NCBI RefSeq assembly: GCF_009708075.1 | Contig: NZ_WMBT01000007.1 | Span: forward strand, 1 to 64,000 | Source of the DNA: Paracoccus lichenicola | Lineage (GTDB): Bacteria > Pseudomonadota > Alphaproteobacteria > Rhodobacterales > Rhodobacteraceae | Length of the DNA: 64,000 nucleotides | Reading direction: 5' to 3' | In this document: piece by piece, positions 42,079 through 50,969 of the stretch | Layout: each line of letters begins with the position of its first letter | Numbering within the stretch: the stretch's first letter is position 1 | Position numbers and translations under genes: made by a program | Notes under the pieces: model-generated | The model's database searches: none | What the model was told of the DNA's origin: nothing | What the model saw: the letters and a program-made list of their open reading frames with translations, nothing else

Positions 42079-42896
42079 GGCGTGACCTTTCGGAAGGCGG
42101 CGATGGCCAGCGCCAAGGCCAGCAGGGGCCACAGCGCCACCGACAGCGCCGATTGCCACAAGGGGATGGCCGATGCCGCCCCGCCCATGCCGCCCGCGGC
42201 GGCGCTGGCCTGGGCGGCGGCCAGGTTGAACAGGCGGAAGGCGTCGGCGGGGTTCGCCAGCAGCGCCACGGGCAGCGCCCGCGTGGTCAGCGCGCCGCCG
42301 CCGTCCGACACGATCAGCGCCAGCAGCACCAGGTCGTAAAGCACCACCGCCCCCAGCCACAGCCCGACCGCCAGACCCGCCGCGCCGGACGGACGCCGCG
42401 CCAGCGCCGACAGCGCATAGCCCGCGCCCAGGAAGGTCGCGCCCAGCAGCACCGAACTCCAGACCAGCCGGCCAAGCGCGGGCAGGCCTGCCACCGAGGC
42501 CGGATCGGCCCAGAAGGCCGCCAGCGCCGCCGCCCCATAGCCCGCAGCGACCGCCAGCGTCAGGATCGCCAGATGCGCCCCCAGCTTGCCCGCGAGGATT
42601 TCCGCGCGGCTGACGGGATAGGTCAGCAGCAGGGGCAGGGTGCCGCGCTCGACTTCGCCCGCGACGGCATCGAAGCTCATCAGCAGGGCGATCAGCGGGA
42701 CCAGATAGACCGCCAGCGAAGTCAGCGAGGCCACGATCACCGACAGCCGGTCGGCGCCGATGTCGCCCGTGGGCGCGGCGCCTGCGGCGGCCAGCACCAG
42801 GGCGAAGACCACCATCAGCAGGACGGCGATGGCGACCCAGCGGTTGCGCCCCGCGATGCGGAACTCGACAACGGCGGTGGACCAGATGCGGTTCAT
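42075..42896 (-). CDS. nosY: NosY, ABC transporter permease
   Basis: 273 residues with about six membrane helices and the conserved early motif FDAVAGEVERGTLPLLLTYP, SRAEILAGKL. With NosF it forms a transporter that works with NosD in assembling the CuZ sulfur-containing copper centre. The ATG at 42896 overlaps nosF by 4 bp. Confidence 0.9.
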   Translation of the reverse strand: MNRIWSTAVVEFRIAGRNRWVAIAVLLMVVFALVLAAAGAAPTGDIGADRLSVIVASLTSLAVYLVPLIALLMSFDAVAGEVERGTLPLLLTYPVSRAEILAGKLGAHLAILTLAVAAGYGAAALAAFWADPASVAGLPALGRLVWSSVLLGATFLGAGYALSALARRPSGAAGLAVGLWLGAVVLYDLVLLALIVSDGGGALTTRALPVALLANPADAFRLFNLAAAQASAAAGGMGGAASAIPLWQSALSVALWPLLALALAIAAFRKVTP

Positions 42897-43789
42897 TGCC
42901 CGTCCCTTTGGCTGAAATGGGAATAGATGTCTTCCAGGCTGGGCGGGATCACCTCGAGATCGGCCACCTGCGGCAGTCCGGTGATCCGCGCCAGCACGGC
43001 CAGCTTGTCGCCCTGGGCGCAATCCATGTGCAGCCGCCCGTCGCCATTGGCCCGCGCCATCGGCAGGGCGGCGGCCAGCGCGGCATCTTGCCCCGCAGCC
43101 GGGGCCACGCTGATCGCGACGGGCAGGGCGGCGGCGCGGCGCAGATCGGCCAGCGAGCCTTCGGCCATCAGGCGGCCTTTCGACAGGATCAGGATGCGGT
43201 CGGTGCGCGCCTCGACCTCGGTCAGGGCGTGCGAGGACAGCAGGATCGCCGTGCCGCCCGCCGCCAACCCGTCCAGCAGGGCATAGAAGTCACGCCGCGA
43301 TACCGGATCAAGCCCCGAGGTCGGCTCGTCCAGGACCAGCAGGCGCGGCTGGCCGATCAGCGCCTGCGCCAGGCCCACGCGCTGCCGCATCCCCTTGGAA
43401 TAGGTGCCGATGCGGCGTTTGGCGGCATCCGCCAGCCCCACGCGGGCCAGCAGGTCCAGCGCCTGCGCGGGGCGTTCGCCGCGCAGGGACAGGTAGTGGC
43501 GGATCTGCTCCTCGCCCGTCAGGGCCGGGTGGAAGGCCGCGTTTTCGGGCAGATAGGCCACCTGGGCGCGGGCCGCAGCCGAACCGGGGGCCGCGCCGCA
43601 GACCGTGACCTGGCCCGCGTCGAAGGGGATCAGGCCCAGGACGATCTTCATCATCGTCGATTTGCCCGCGCCGTTATGGCCCAGAAGCGCCACCCGCTGC
43701 CCGGGTTCGACCGACAGGGACACGTCGCGCAATGCCTCGACCCCGGCAAAGCGTTTAGTGAGATGCGAGATCGTCAGGGTCGATGTCAT
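42893..43789 (-). CDS. nosF: NosF, ABC transporter ATPase
   Basis: 298 residues. Walker A GHNGAGKSTMMKIVLG, Q-loop YLPENAAF, signature YSKGMRQRVGLAQAL, Walker B LLVLDEPTSGLDP and the H-loop LLSSHALTEV. It powers NosY and NosD. The start overlaps the end of nosD by 35 bp. Confidence 0.95.
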   Translation of the reverse strand: MTSTLTISHLTKRFAGVEALRDVSLSVEPGQRVALLGHNGAGKSTMMKIVLGLIPFDAGQVTVCGAAPGSAAARAQVAYLPENAAFHPALTGEEQIRHYLSLRGERPAQALDLLARVGLADAAKRRIGTYSKGMRQRVGLAQALIGQPRLLVLDEPTSGLDPVSRRDFYALLDGLAAGGTAILLSSHALTEVEARTDRILILSKGRLMAEGSLADLRRAAALPVAISVAPAAGQDAALAAALPMARANGDGRLHMDCAQGDKLAVLARITGLPQVADLEVIPPSLEDIYSHFSQRDGQ

Positions 43790-45083
43790 CGTAATTTCCT
43801 TTGGCCCAGCGTCCCGCCACCTCGGCCTCCTGGGCCTTGATGTCAGTGGGGACGGGGATGGTCAGGGGGCGCATCAGCGGATGGCTGTCGGTGACGCCGC
43901 CGGGCAGGGTGGCGGGAAAGCTCGACTGGCTCCACCGGACCAGCTGCACGGCGGGCGATCCTGTCAGCAGGGCGGCGGCCGGTTGCGACCACAGGATATG
44001 GTCGATCAGGTCGTTGGGGCGATAGCTGCCGTCGGCCACCCCGTCGCCGTTCAGGTCATAGGCCGGGTGGTCGGACCAGAAGTTGCCGCGGCCCTCGTGG
44101 CTCCATTCCATGAAGCGGGTGCCCACGTATTTCACCTGCTCGCGGTTGGCGATGAAGGCGTTGCCGGTCAGGACGTTCCGTTCGGACCCGGCGGTGAAGT
44201 GGATGCCGATGCCACAGTCCTGGAAGCGGTTGTCCCAGATCAGGTTCTTGTGCGCGTTGTAGATGAACAGGCATTTCTTCGTCCCGCCCCGGATCAGGTT
44301 GCCCGTCACGTCGGCATTGTTGGCATAGTTCAGCATAAGCCCATGTTCCCGGTCGCCCAGGCTGAGGTTGCGCAGGATCTTGGCCCGGTCGGAGAACATG
44401 ATGGCGAAGCCCAGGTGGTTGCCGATGCTGATGTTGCCGGACACCTCGGTGTTGCGGGTATACATGAAATGCACGGCAAAGCGCAGGTCGCGCATGATGT
44501 TGTTGCGGTAAATGCTGCTGGCGCTGGCATTGGAAAAGATGCCGTCGCGGCCATAGCGGATCACGTTGCCGTCCAGAAGCGTGCCGGGGCTGTTCCAGAC
44601 ATAGATGCCGTTGCCGCGCGCGTTCATGTGCGGATCCTGCCGCCCGGTGATGCGGTTGCGGACCACCTGCGCATCCCGCCCGCCATGCACGTCGATGCCG
44701 TGCATGTTGCCGGTCAGGGTCAGCCCCTCGACCCGCGCGCGGTCGGCGCCTTTCAGGATCTTCACGCCCGCGTCCAGATCCTCGTTCTTGCCGCCGGATC
44801 CGGTGACGGTGAAGCCGCGCAGGGCCACGTCGGGCGCGGCGACGGTGATGACGGTGCCCTGGTCCCCGCCGTCCACCACGGCCCCTTCCAGGCCGGTGAT
44901 GGTCAGGGGTTTGTCGATGGCGACGGGGCCGGGATAGACCCCGTCCTTCAGCATCAGCACATCGCCAGGGGCGGCCCCGGCGATGGCTTGCGCCAGGCTG
45001 CCCGGTCCCGGCGCGATCTGACGCTCTGCCGCAAGCGCGGGCAAGGCGAACAGCAGGCCAAGGATCAGGGCAAGCCCGCGCAT
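43755..45083 (-). CDS. nosD: NosD, periplasmic copper-site maturation protein
   Basis: 442 residues. Signal peptide MRGLALILGLLFALPALAA. The rest is a right-handed beta-helix of CASH-type repeats: NNIMRDLRFAVHFMY, NTEVSGNISIGNHLGFAIMF and NLSLGDREHGLMLNYANNAD. It is part of the NosDFY complex for CuZ assembly. ATG 45083 lies 2 bp after the nosZ stop. Confidence 0.95.
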   Translation of the reverse strand: MRGLALILGLLFALPALAAERQIAPGPGSLAQAIAGAAPGDVLMLKDGVYPGPVAIDKPLTITGLEGAVVDGGDQGTVITVAAPDVALRGFTVTGSGGKNEDLDAGVKILKGADRARVEGLTLTGNMHGIDVHGGRDAQVVRNRITGRQDPHMNARGNGIYVWNSPGTLLDGNVIRYGRDGIFSNASASSIYRNNIMRDLRFAVHFMYTRNTEVSGNISIGNHLGFAIMFSDRAKILRNLSLGDREHGLMLNYANNADVTGNLIRGGTKKCLFIYNAHKNLIWDNRFQDCGIGIHFTAGSERNVLTGNAFIANREQVKYVGTRFMEWSHEGRGNFWSDHPAYDLNGDGVADGSYRPNDLIDHILWSQPAAALLTGSPAVQLVRWSQSSFPATLPGGVTDSHPLMRPLTIPVPTDIKAQEAEVAGRWAKGNYDDIDPDDLASH

Positions 45084-45085
45084 GG

Positions 45086-47029
45086 TCAGGCGGCCTTCGG
45101 TTCGACGAACATGCGGCCGCGCATCTCCATGTGCAGGGCGTGGCAGAACCACTGGCAGTAATACCAGTAAACGCCCGGCGCGCCCGCCACGAAGGTGACG
45201 GAACTGGTCATCTGCGGCCCGATCTCCATCGCGACGCTGTGGTTGCCCATGGTGAAGCCGTGGGTCAGGTCGTCGATCTCGTCCAGGTTGGTGATGACCA
45301 CCGTGACCTCGTCGCCTTCCTTGACGCTGAAGCTTTCCAGCGAAAAGTTCGGCGCCACGCTGGTCATGTAGACGCGGACCTTGTCGCCGTCGCGCACCAC
45401 CGTGTCGGCCCAGTCGTCGATGTTGACGCCGTCGGCCTCGGCCTGCCTGCGGGTTTCGGCCCACATGGGATCGTTGCGGTCCCAGACCGACTTGATGCCC
45501 GACATGATCGACGGATGCACCGCGATCGCGTCATGGGGTTCGGCAAAGTTCGGGCCGTCATGGACCAGCACCATCCTGTCGCCCGAGATGTCGATCAGCT
45601 GGTCGTTTTCCGGCTTCAAGGGACCCACGTTCAGGAAGCGGTCCTTGGAAAACTTGCACAAACAGACCATCCAGTCGTTCTGCGCGTCCAGCGTCTCGCC
45701 CATCACGGTCTTGAGGTGGCCGGGCTGATACTGCACGTCGATCTTGTCCTTGATCGGATCGACCTGCTCGCCGGCATGGGCGCGGATGGCGTCGGCGATG
45801 TTCCACTTGACGACCTGGCTGTCCAGGAACAGCGTGGTATAGGCGTTGCCGCGCCCGTCGAAGGCGGTGTGAAGCGGCCCGAGGCCCAGTTCCGGTTCGG
45901 CCACCACCACGCTGCGCGGATCGGCGTTTTCCGTGAACAGGGTGTCGAACCTGGTCACGTCCAGCACCGTCACCGTGGGCGACAGCTTGCCGCCGATGCA
46001 CAGGTGCACCTTGTCGGGCGCCATGTTGCAGCCGTGGGGGTTGTTGGCCACGGGGATATAGCGGGTGAACTGGCTGTTCGCCTCCTTGCGCCCGTCCAGG
46101 ACCTTGACGCCGTTCACCTCCTCATACCGGCCCTCGGCCACGGCCTTCTCGATTTCCGCGATGTTGAAGACGACGACGTGGTCCATCTCGGATTCGGTCA
46201 TCTCGGCCAGGGTCATCCCCATTTCCGAGTTGTACGAGGTCGAGAAGGCCCATTTGCCTTCGTAATCCGCATCGCAGTTGTCCAGGTTGCCGGACACCTG
46301 CACCTGCCAGGCCACGTCCCACTTGTCGGCGTCCACGGCGGTGAAGATGTTCACATAGGTGGACACGTCCTCCATGGTCGAGCCGTCGTTGATCAGCGGC
46401 GCCTCGTCCTCGCCGTTGCAGAAGACATAGTTGGTCCGGGGCCATTTCTGCGGGCGAAGCCCGTGGATGCTTTTCGCGTTCGGCACCTCCAGGATCGCGT
46501 CGGCCTTCATCACGTCGCAGCGCACGCGGGCCACGCGGGTATTGGCCTTGTCGTTCATGAACAGGTAGCGGCCGTCGTACTTGCCCTCGGTAAAGGACAT
46601 GTGGACGTGGTGCAGATCGCCGTTGTCGGGGATGCGCTTGTTGTTGGCGGCCAGGATCTTGCGGGTCTTGTCGGTCATCGACCGTTCCAGGATGCGCAGC
46701 GATTCGTTGGTCTGCCCCCAGCCGGTGGCCGAGCAGCGGTTGAACACCGGCACGCGCATCAGCTCGCGCATGGACGGCACGCCCAGGATCCGCATCTCGC
46801 CCGTCTGGCCGGACGACCAGAAGCCGTAATAGGTATCAAGCTGCCCCGGCGCCACGGTGCCGGTGCCTTCGGCCGCCCGTGCCGCGCCCGCCGTCGCGGC
46901 GGTGACGCCCGCCGCCCCGCCCAGGCCAAGCGCCAGCCGCCCGCCGAATGCGGTGGCCGCCGCAGCACCCCCCGCCGTCGCGCCCAGCAGCATCCGGCGG
47001 CTGAGGCCCTTCCTTTCGTTGAGGTCCAT
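45086..47029 (-). CDS. nosZ: Nitrous oxide reductase
   Basis: 647 residues. It reduces N2O to N2 in the periplasm. A Tat signal ([13 protein letters not shown]) is typical of clade I enzymes. The CuZ histidines are visible in [23 protein letters not shown] and LGPLHTAF. The CuA site is complete near the C-terminus ([12 protein letters not shown], about residues 623-634, with a GNHSVAM His). ATG 47029 is chosen because AAGGAG lies 6 nt before it; an ATG at 47035 is too close to that site. It is 17 bp after nosR. Confidence 0.97.
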   Translation of the reverse strand: MDLNERKGLSRRMLLGATAGGAAAATAFGGRLALGLGGAAGVTAATAGAARAAEGTGTVAPGQLDTYYGFWSSGQTGEMRILGVPSMRELMRVPVFNRCSATGWGQTNESLRILERSMTDKTRKILAANNKRIPDNGDLHHVHMSFTEGKYDGRYLFMNDKANTRVARVRCDVMKADAILEVPNAKSIHGLRPQKWPRTNYVFCNGEDEAPLINDGSTMEDVSTYVNIFTAVDADKWDVAWQVQVSGNLDNCDADYEGKWAFSTSYNSEMGMTLAEMTESEMDHVVVFNIAEIEKAVAEGRYEEVNGVKVLDGRKEANSQFTRYIPVANNPHGCNMAPDKVHLCIGGKLSPTVTVLDVTRFDTLFTENADPRSVVVAEPELGLGPLHTAFDGRGNAYTTLFLDSQVVKWNIADAIRAHAGEQVDPIKDKIDVQYQPGHLKTVMGETLDAQNDWMVCLCKFSKDRFLNVGPLKPENDQLIDISGDRMVLVHDGPNFAEPHDAIAVHPSIMSGIKSVWDRNDPMWAETRRQAEADGVNIDDWADTVVRDGDKVRVYMTSVAPNFSLESFSVKEGDEVTVVITNLDEIDDLTHGFTMGNHSVAMEIGPQMTSSVTFVAGAPGVYWYYCQWFCHALHMEMRGRMFVEPKAA

Positions 47030-47046
47030 CGTCATCTCCTTCGGTT

Positions 47047-49263
47047 TCAGATCAGGGGTTCGGTGACGCGGCCCGCATTGGGATGGCCCGCAGGGGGCCG
47101 TCCCAGGTCCGGGACCGCGCTTGCCGCCAGCTTGTCGCGCCGCTTCACCCTTTTGATGACGACGGGACAGACCTTGGGCGAGTGATACAGCACCTGGCAA
47201 TGCAGGCAGTCGATGCATTCGTTCGGATTGATCTCTCCGGTCGGATGGATCGCCTGAACGGGGCATTCATGGGCGCAGATCTGGCAGGGATTGCCGCATT
47301 CGTGGTAACGCTTCAGCCAGTCGAACATGCGGATCCGCGCGGGGATCGCCAAGGCCGCGCCCAGCGGGCACAGGTATCGGCAATAGAAGCGTTCGACGAA
47401 CAGCCCCGCCACCAGCAGCGCCACGGCATAGGCGACGAACGGCCAGGCGCGCACGAATTTCAGGATGATCGCGGTCTTGAAGGGTTCGACCTCGGCCAGG
47501 TGCTCGGCCTGTTCCACGCTCATCAGGCTAACGCCGAACAGGCCCAGGAAGATCATGTATTTCAGCGGCCACAGCCGTTCGTGCAGGCCCCAGGGTAGGG
47601 TCCATTGCGGAATGCGCAGCTTGCGCGCGACCTGGTTGGTCAGTTCCTGGAGCGCGCCGAACGGGCACAGCCAGCCGCAATAGGCCCCGCGTCCCCAGAA
47701 CAGCAGGGCGGCGGCCACCGCGAACCACAGGATGAAGGTCAGCGGATCCAGCAGGAAGGCCTGCCAGCTGAAACCGGTCATCACCGACCCGGTCAGCGCC
47801 ATGATGTTGACGACCGACAGTTGCGCGTTGAACATCCAGCCCAGCACGATCAGCGTGGCCGCCAGATAGACCATGCGGAAGACGTAAAAGCGGCGTTCGT
47901 TCCTGACCGCGAAATGCTGGAAGAAGAACACCCCCGTCAGCAGCGCCAGCATGACCCCCAGCACGGCGATCCTGGCCTGCGAGTCTTGCCAGATGCGTTT
48001 CCACAATTCGGCCTGGGCCTGGCTTTCCTCTTGCGCCACGGGGGCGGCTTCGGGCGCGGGGGCCGGGGCGGCGATGGGGCGCAGGTAGTGCGACGGCAGT
48101 TCATAGGCCAGGTCGAAGGTCTGGAAGACCTTCTCGATCGGCCCGACATTGCGCTGCACCAGCAGCTCGATCCGGAAGGGTTTCGTCGGGTCGAAGCCGG
48201 TGCCCGCCGGGATGCGGAACAGGTCCGTTTCCGCGAACTCGGGCGCGCCGGGGGCGGCGATGCCGTTCAGGCGGCGGTGGTCGCGGTCGCGGAAGCGCAC
48301 CGACACGTCGTCCTGGATCAGCACGATCCGGTCGAAGATGCCGCCGCGCACATAGCCCGACCCCTTGAAGCTGTAGAGACCCTGGCCGAAGACCGCGATG
48401 GCCTGGTCGCCCTCGGCCAGCCAGGTGCGCAGGTTCGCGTCCGCCGCATCGCCCAGGATGGCGCGGCCGATGGCGGGGACCGAGACAAGCGCCACCTGCA
48501 TGTCGATGAAGGTGGTCCCGGGCGGTTCGGTCAGCGCGCGCTGCGCCGCGCGGGGGTCGGGGTTGGCGGCGAAACCGGCGTTCACCTGGCCCACGTCCAG
48601 CGACAGGCGGCGCAGCGTGCCGTCGCCCTCCATCGCTTGCCAGTCGGCGGGGGCCTGTGCCGCCGGGTCGATCTCATAACGCGGGCCGGTCGATGCAACC
48701 TCGGGGGCCAGCCCGCCCAGGCCAAGCGCGCGGGCGACCTTCAGCCCCGACCGGATCACGGAATCGTCGATCACCATCACCGTGACCGTCGCGCCGGATA
48801 TGATGTCCACGTCATGCGTGGTGCCGCCCGACTGCGCCTCGGCCACCAGATCGAGGCCCTTGTAGCCCTCGACCAGGGCGCGGACCTTGGCCTCGGGGAT
48901 GCCGATCAGGACGATGGGTTCGGAATGCTTGACCAGCCGCACGCCCGCGATTTTCGCGTCCGCGTCCACGGCGATCAGCGTGTGGATCGGCTTGCCGGAA
49001 TAGCCCGTGGTGCCCACGAAATCCGAGGTGACGAAGGCCCAGGCGACCGTTTCCCCGCCCTTCAGGACCGGGGCCACCGCCAGGTCGTCGCGGATCGGGC
49101 CAAAACCCTCGGCCCCCGGGACAAGATCGGATGCGGTCTGGTCGGGCAGCAACTGGGCCAGCACCGTCTGCGCGGTGGCGGGCAGGGGGACCAGCATCGC
49201 CAGACAGGCCAGGACCAGCAGGACCGGCAGCAGCAGCCGAGGGGGAAGGCGAAGAAGGGTCAT
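47047..49263 (-). CDS. nosR: NosR, membrane flavoprotein for N2O reduction
   Basis: 738 residues. Signal peptide, then a periplasmic FMN-binding domain with the covalent flavin site SGATVTV at Thr159, which NosX would modify. About six membrane helices follow (residues 420-650), including the polyferredoxin-type [12 protein letters not shown] and [12 protein letters not shown]. The C-terminus has two 4Fe-4S motifs: [13 protein letters not shown] and [18 protein letters not shown]. NosR passes electrons to NosZ. The start overlaps nosC by 4 bp. Confidence 0.95.
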   Translation of the reverse strand: MTLLRLPPRLLLPVLLVLACLAMLVPLPATAQTVLAQLLPDQTASDLVPGAEGFGPIRDDLAVAPVLKGGETVAWAFVTSDFVGTTGYSGKPIHTLIAVDADAKIAGVRLVKHSEPIVLIGIPEAKVRALVEGYKGLDLVAEAQSGGTTHDVDIISGATVTVMVIDDSVIRSGLKVARALGLGGLAPEVASTGPRYEIDPAAQAPADWQAMEGDGTLRRLSLDVGQVNAGFAANPDPRAAQRALTEPPGTTFIDMQVALVSVPAIGRAILGDAADANLRTWLAEGDQAIAVFGQGLYSFKGSGYVRGGIFDRIVLIQDDVSVRFRDRDHRRLNGIAAPGAPEFAETDLFRIPAGTGFDPTKPFRIELLVQRNVGPIEKVFQTFDLAYELPSHYLRPIAAPAPAPEAAPVAQEESQAQAELWKRIWQDSQARIAVLGVMLALLTGVFFFQHFAVRNERRFYVFRMVYLAATLIVLGWMFNAQLSVVNIMALTGSVMTGFSWQAFLLDPLTFILWFAVAAALLFWGRGAYCGWLCPFGALQELTNQVARKLRIPQWTLPWGLHERLWPLKYMIFLGLFGVSLMSVEQAEHLAEVEPFKTAIILKFVRAWPFVAYAVALLVAGLFVERFYCRYLCPLGAALAIPARIRMFDWLKRYHECGNPCQICAHECPVQAIHPTGEINPNECIDCLHCQVLYHSPKVCPVVIKRVKRRDKLAASAVPDLGRPPAGHPNAGRVTEPLI

Positions 49264-49631
49264 GGGGTCGGCCCGGGGGAGGAAGGCGGGGGACCGCGCG
49301 ACAGGGGACCGGGCGCCTTGCGGGACAGGACGGCGGCGGTGATCGGCCGGAGATGGAAAGCGGGACGCCAGTCCGCCGGGCGCGCAGGACCATCCGCCTG
49401 CGCCAGGACGGCGGGCAGCGGCGGCGTGCAGGCCGGGCAATCGCGGCAGTCCTGCGGGGCGGGACCGGTGCCGGGATCGGCCAGCACGGTCTTCATCGCG
49501 CCCTCGCTGCACAGGACGACCGCCATCGCGCCTGCCCGGGGCGCGAATCCCGGGCCACCCGCCAGCAGCATCAGCACCGGCAGGATTGCCAGGCAAAGCC
49601 GCATAAGAAGGGGACGGGGCGCGCGTTCCAT
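49260..49631 (-). CDS. nosC: NosC, small CxxCxxC protein of the nos operon
   Basis: 123 residues from ATG 49631; Met10 at 49604 is an alternative. An N-terminal hydrophobic stretch (LCLAILPVLMLLAGGPGFAP) is a signal or anchor. The family's CxxCxxC motif is CRDCPAC at residues 62-68. NosC occurs mainly in Paracoccus-like nos clusters upstream of nosR; its role is not known. It heads the operon nosCRZDFYLX. Confidence 0.8.
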   Translation of the reverse strand: MERAPRPLLMRLCLAILPVLMLLAGGPGFAPRAGAMAVVLCSEGAMKTVLADPGTGPAPQDCRDCPACTPPLPAVLAQADGPARPADWRPAFHLRPITAAVLSRKAPGPLSRGPPPSSPGPTP

Positions 49632-49665
49632 GGGCTTCCCATAGGCCACAGGGCGGGGGGCTTCC

Positions 49666-49679
49666 TTGCGTTGCAACAA
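49666..49679. promoter_or_regulatory. Possible FNR/NnrR-family site upstream of nosC
   Basis: TTGCGTTGCAACAA has the core spacing TTG-N8-CAA of FNR-type sites and a palindromic centre. It is 42 bp before ATG 49631. Consensus half sites TTGAT and ATCAA are not met, so support is limited. Confidence 0.3.
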
Positions 49680-49791
49680 ACAGCGCACTCGTTGCACAAA
49701 AAGAAGTCAACTGCATGACGTGCAATCCGTCAACCGTTCGCTGACGAAGAGGCACCCCCGCCCCATTCGGCGGCCCGGAAACGCCCGGGGA

Positions 49792-50340
49792 TCAGCCGCG
49801 CAGGTAGCTGTCGGTATCCGTCACCGTCGCATAGGCAAAGCCCAGGGCCGACATCATCGCCGCATGGACCGCAGCCGCGGGCACGGTGGTGCCGTTCCAT
49901 TCCAGGTCGCGCGTGGCGCAGGCATCCTCGACCACCGTGGTCCTGAAGCCGTGATCGCTGGCCGCGCGGACGGCCGCGTCGATGCACATGTGGCTCATGG
50001 CGCCGACAACGACGACTTCCTCGATCCCGTCGCTGTCCAGCACCTGCTTCAGGTCGGTCCGCAGGAAGGGGTTGGGATGGTTCTTCACCACGACCGTCTC
50101 GCCCTCATGCGGGGCGACGATGGCGTTGATGTCGGTCCCGTCGGATCCGGGGGTGAAGAACGGCGCGTCCTGGCCGGGAAAGACGTGCTGGACATGGATC
50201 ACCCGGTCGCCATTCCGGCGGGCGGTCTCGATCACGCGGGCGGCGTTGGCGGCGGCCTCCTCGATGCCTTCGAGTTCGTGTTTCCCGCCCGGGAAATAGT
50301 CGTTCTGGATGTCGATGACCACGACGGCGCGCTTGCCCAT
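49792..50340 (-). CDS. Isochorismatase-like cysteine hydrolase
   Basis: 182 residues. The cysteine-hydrolase triad is visible: Asp in VVVIDIQNDYFPGGK, Lys in VVVKNHPNPFLRTDL and Cys in VVVGAMSHMCIDAAVRAA. The family includes nicotinamidases and related amidases; this one cannot be assigned a substrate. The start at 50340 follows GGGAGGAAAC. Between it and nosC lies 160 bp with the possible nos promoter. Confidence 0.85.
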   Translation of the reverse strand: MGKRAVVVIDIQNDYFPGGKHELEGIEEAAANAARVIETARRNGDRVIHVQHVFPGQDAPFFTPGSDGTDINAIVAPHEGETVVVKNHPNPFLRTDLKQVLDSDGIEEVVVVGAMSHMCIDAAVRAASDHGFRTTVVEDACATRDLEWNGTTVPAAAVHAAMMSALGFAYATVTDTDSYLRG

Positions 50341-50433
50341 GGTGTTTCCTCCCTTGCTGTTGCTGTTGCCGAAGGGTCCAGGATAGCCGCGCGGGCGGCA
50401 TCGGCCTATCGGCAATAACGGCGGGGCGCGGCC

Positions 50434-50745
50434 TTACCCGTCCTTGCAGAAGGCCTCGGACAGCGCGGCCATCAGGACGGCAAGGCCGGGGTCGCCGATG
50501 CGATAGAAGATGGTCCGGCTTTCGCGGCGCGTGTCCACCATGCCGGCATCGCGCAGCTTGGCCAGGTGCTGGCTCAGCGCCGACTGGCTCAGGCCCACGG
50601 CCTGTTGCAGCGCCCCGACCGAGCGTTCGCCCCGGACCAGTTCGCACAGGATCAGCAGGCGCTTGGCATTGGCAAGCAGCGCCAGACGCCCGGCCACGTG
50701 GCCGGCGCGCCGTTGCAGGGCTTCGGATGCCTTGTCCAGGTCCAT
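50434..50745 (-). CDS. ArsR-family regulator with persulfide-sensor cysteine pair
   Basis: 103 residues. Winged helix: KRLLILCELVRGERSVGALQ, then LSQSALSQHLAKLRDAGMVD and the wing TRRESRTIFYRIG. Cys34 (LILCELV) and Cys100 (AFCKDG) are 66 residues apart, as are the two sensor cysteines of BigR and SqrR, which form a sulfur bridge with persulfides. No typical metal-binding ELCVCDL motif is present. It is divergent from the P-type ATPase gene, so it probably represses that gene. ATG 50745 (MDLDKASEAL) is used; the frame is open upstream. Confidence 0.8.
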   Translation of the reverse strand: MDLDKASEALQRRAGHVAGRLALLANAKRLLILCELVRGERSVGALQQAVGLSQSALSQHLAKLRDAGMVDTRRESRTIFYRIGDPGLAVLMAALSEAFCKDG

Positions 50746-50770
50746 CACAGCGGGCGTGCCTTGCCGACAC

Positions 50771-50789
50771 CTGCCCGATATGTAGGCAG
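50771..50789. promoter_or_regulatory. Possible operator between the regulator and the ATPase
   Basis: Inverted repeat CTGCC - 9 nt - GGCAG in the 224-bp gap between the divergent regulator and ATPase genes, 26 bp upstream of the regulator start. Position is right for an ArsR-type operator, but the arms are short. Confidence 0.3.
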
Positions 50790-50969
50790 CCGGAATCCGC
50801 GGAACAAGCGGGCGCGATGTCGCAGGGGACCGCGCCAAGGACGCCCGCAAGGACGGCGCGCCCCTGCGGCAAGAGGGGGACTCGACGGCGGTTTTCTTCT
50901 GCGGAATGGTGCGCAGGCGCGCGCCCGGGGAACGCCGGACGCGGTTTTCAGGCGGTGAAAGGACAGGTC

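Noticed and set aside
45131..47185. 684-codon plus-strand open frame opposite nosZ
   Set aside because: Antisense of nosZ with low-complexity His/Val/Asp composition.
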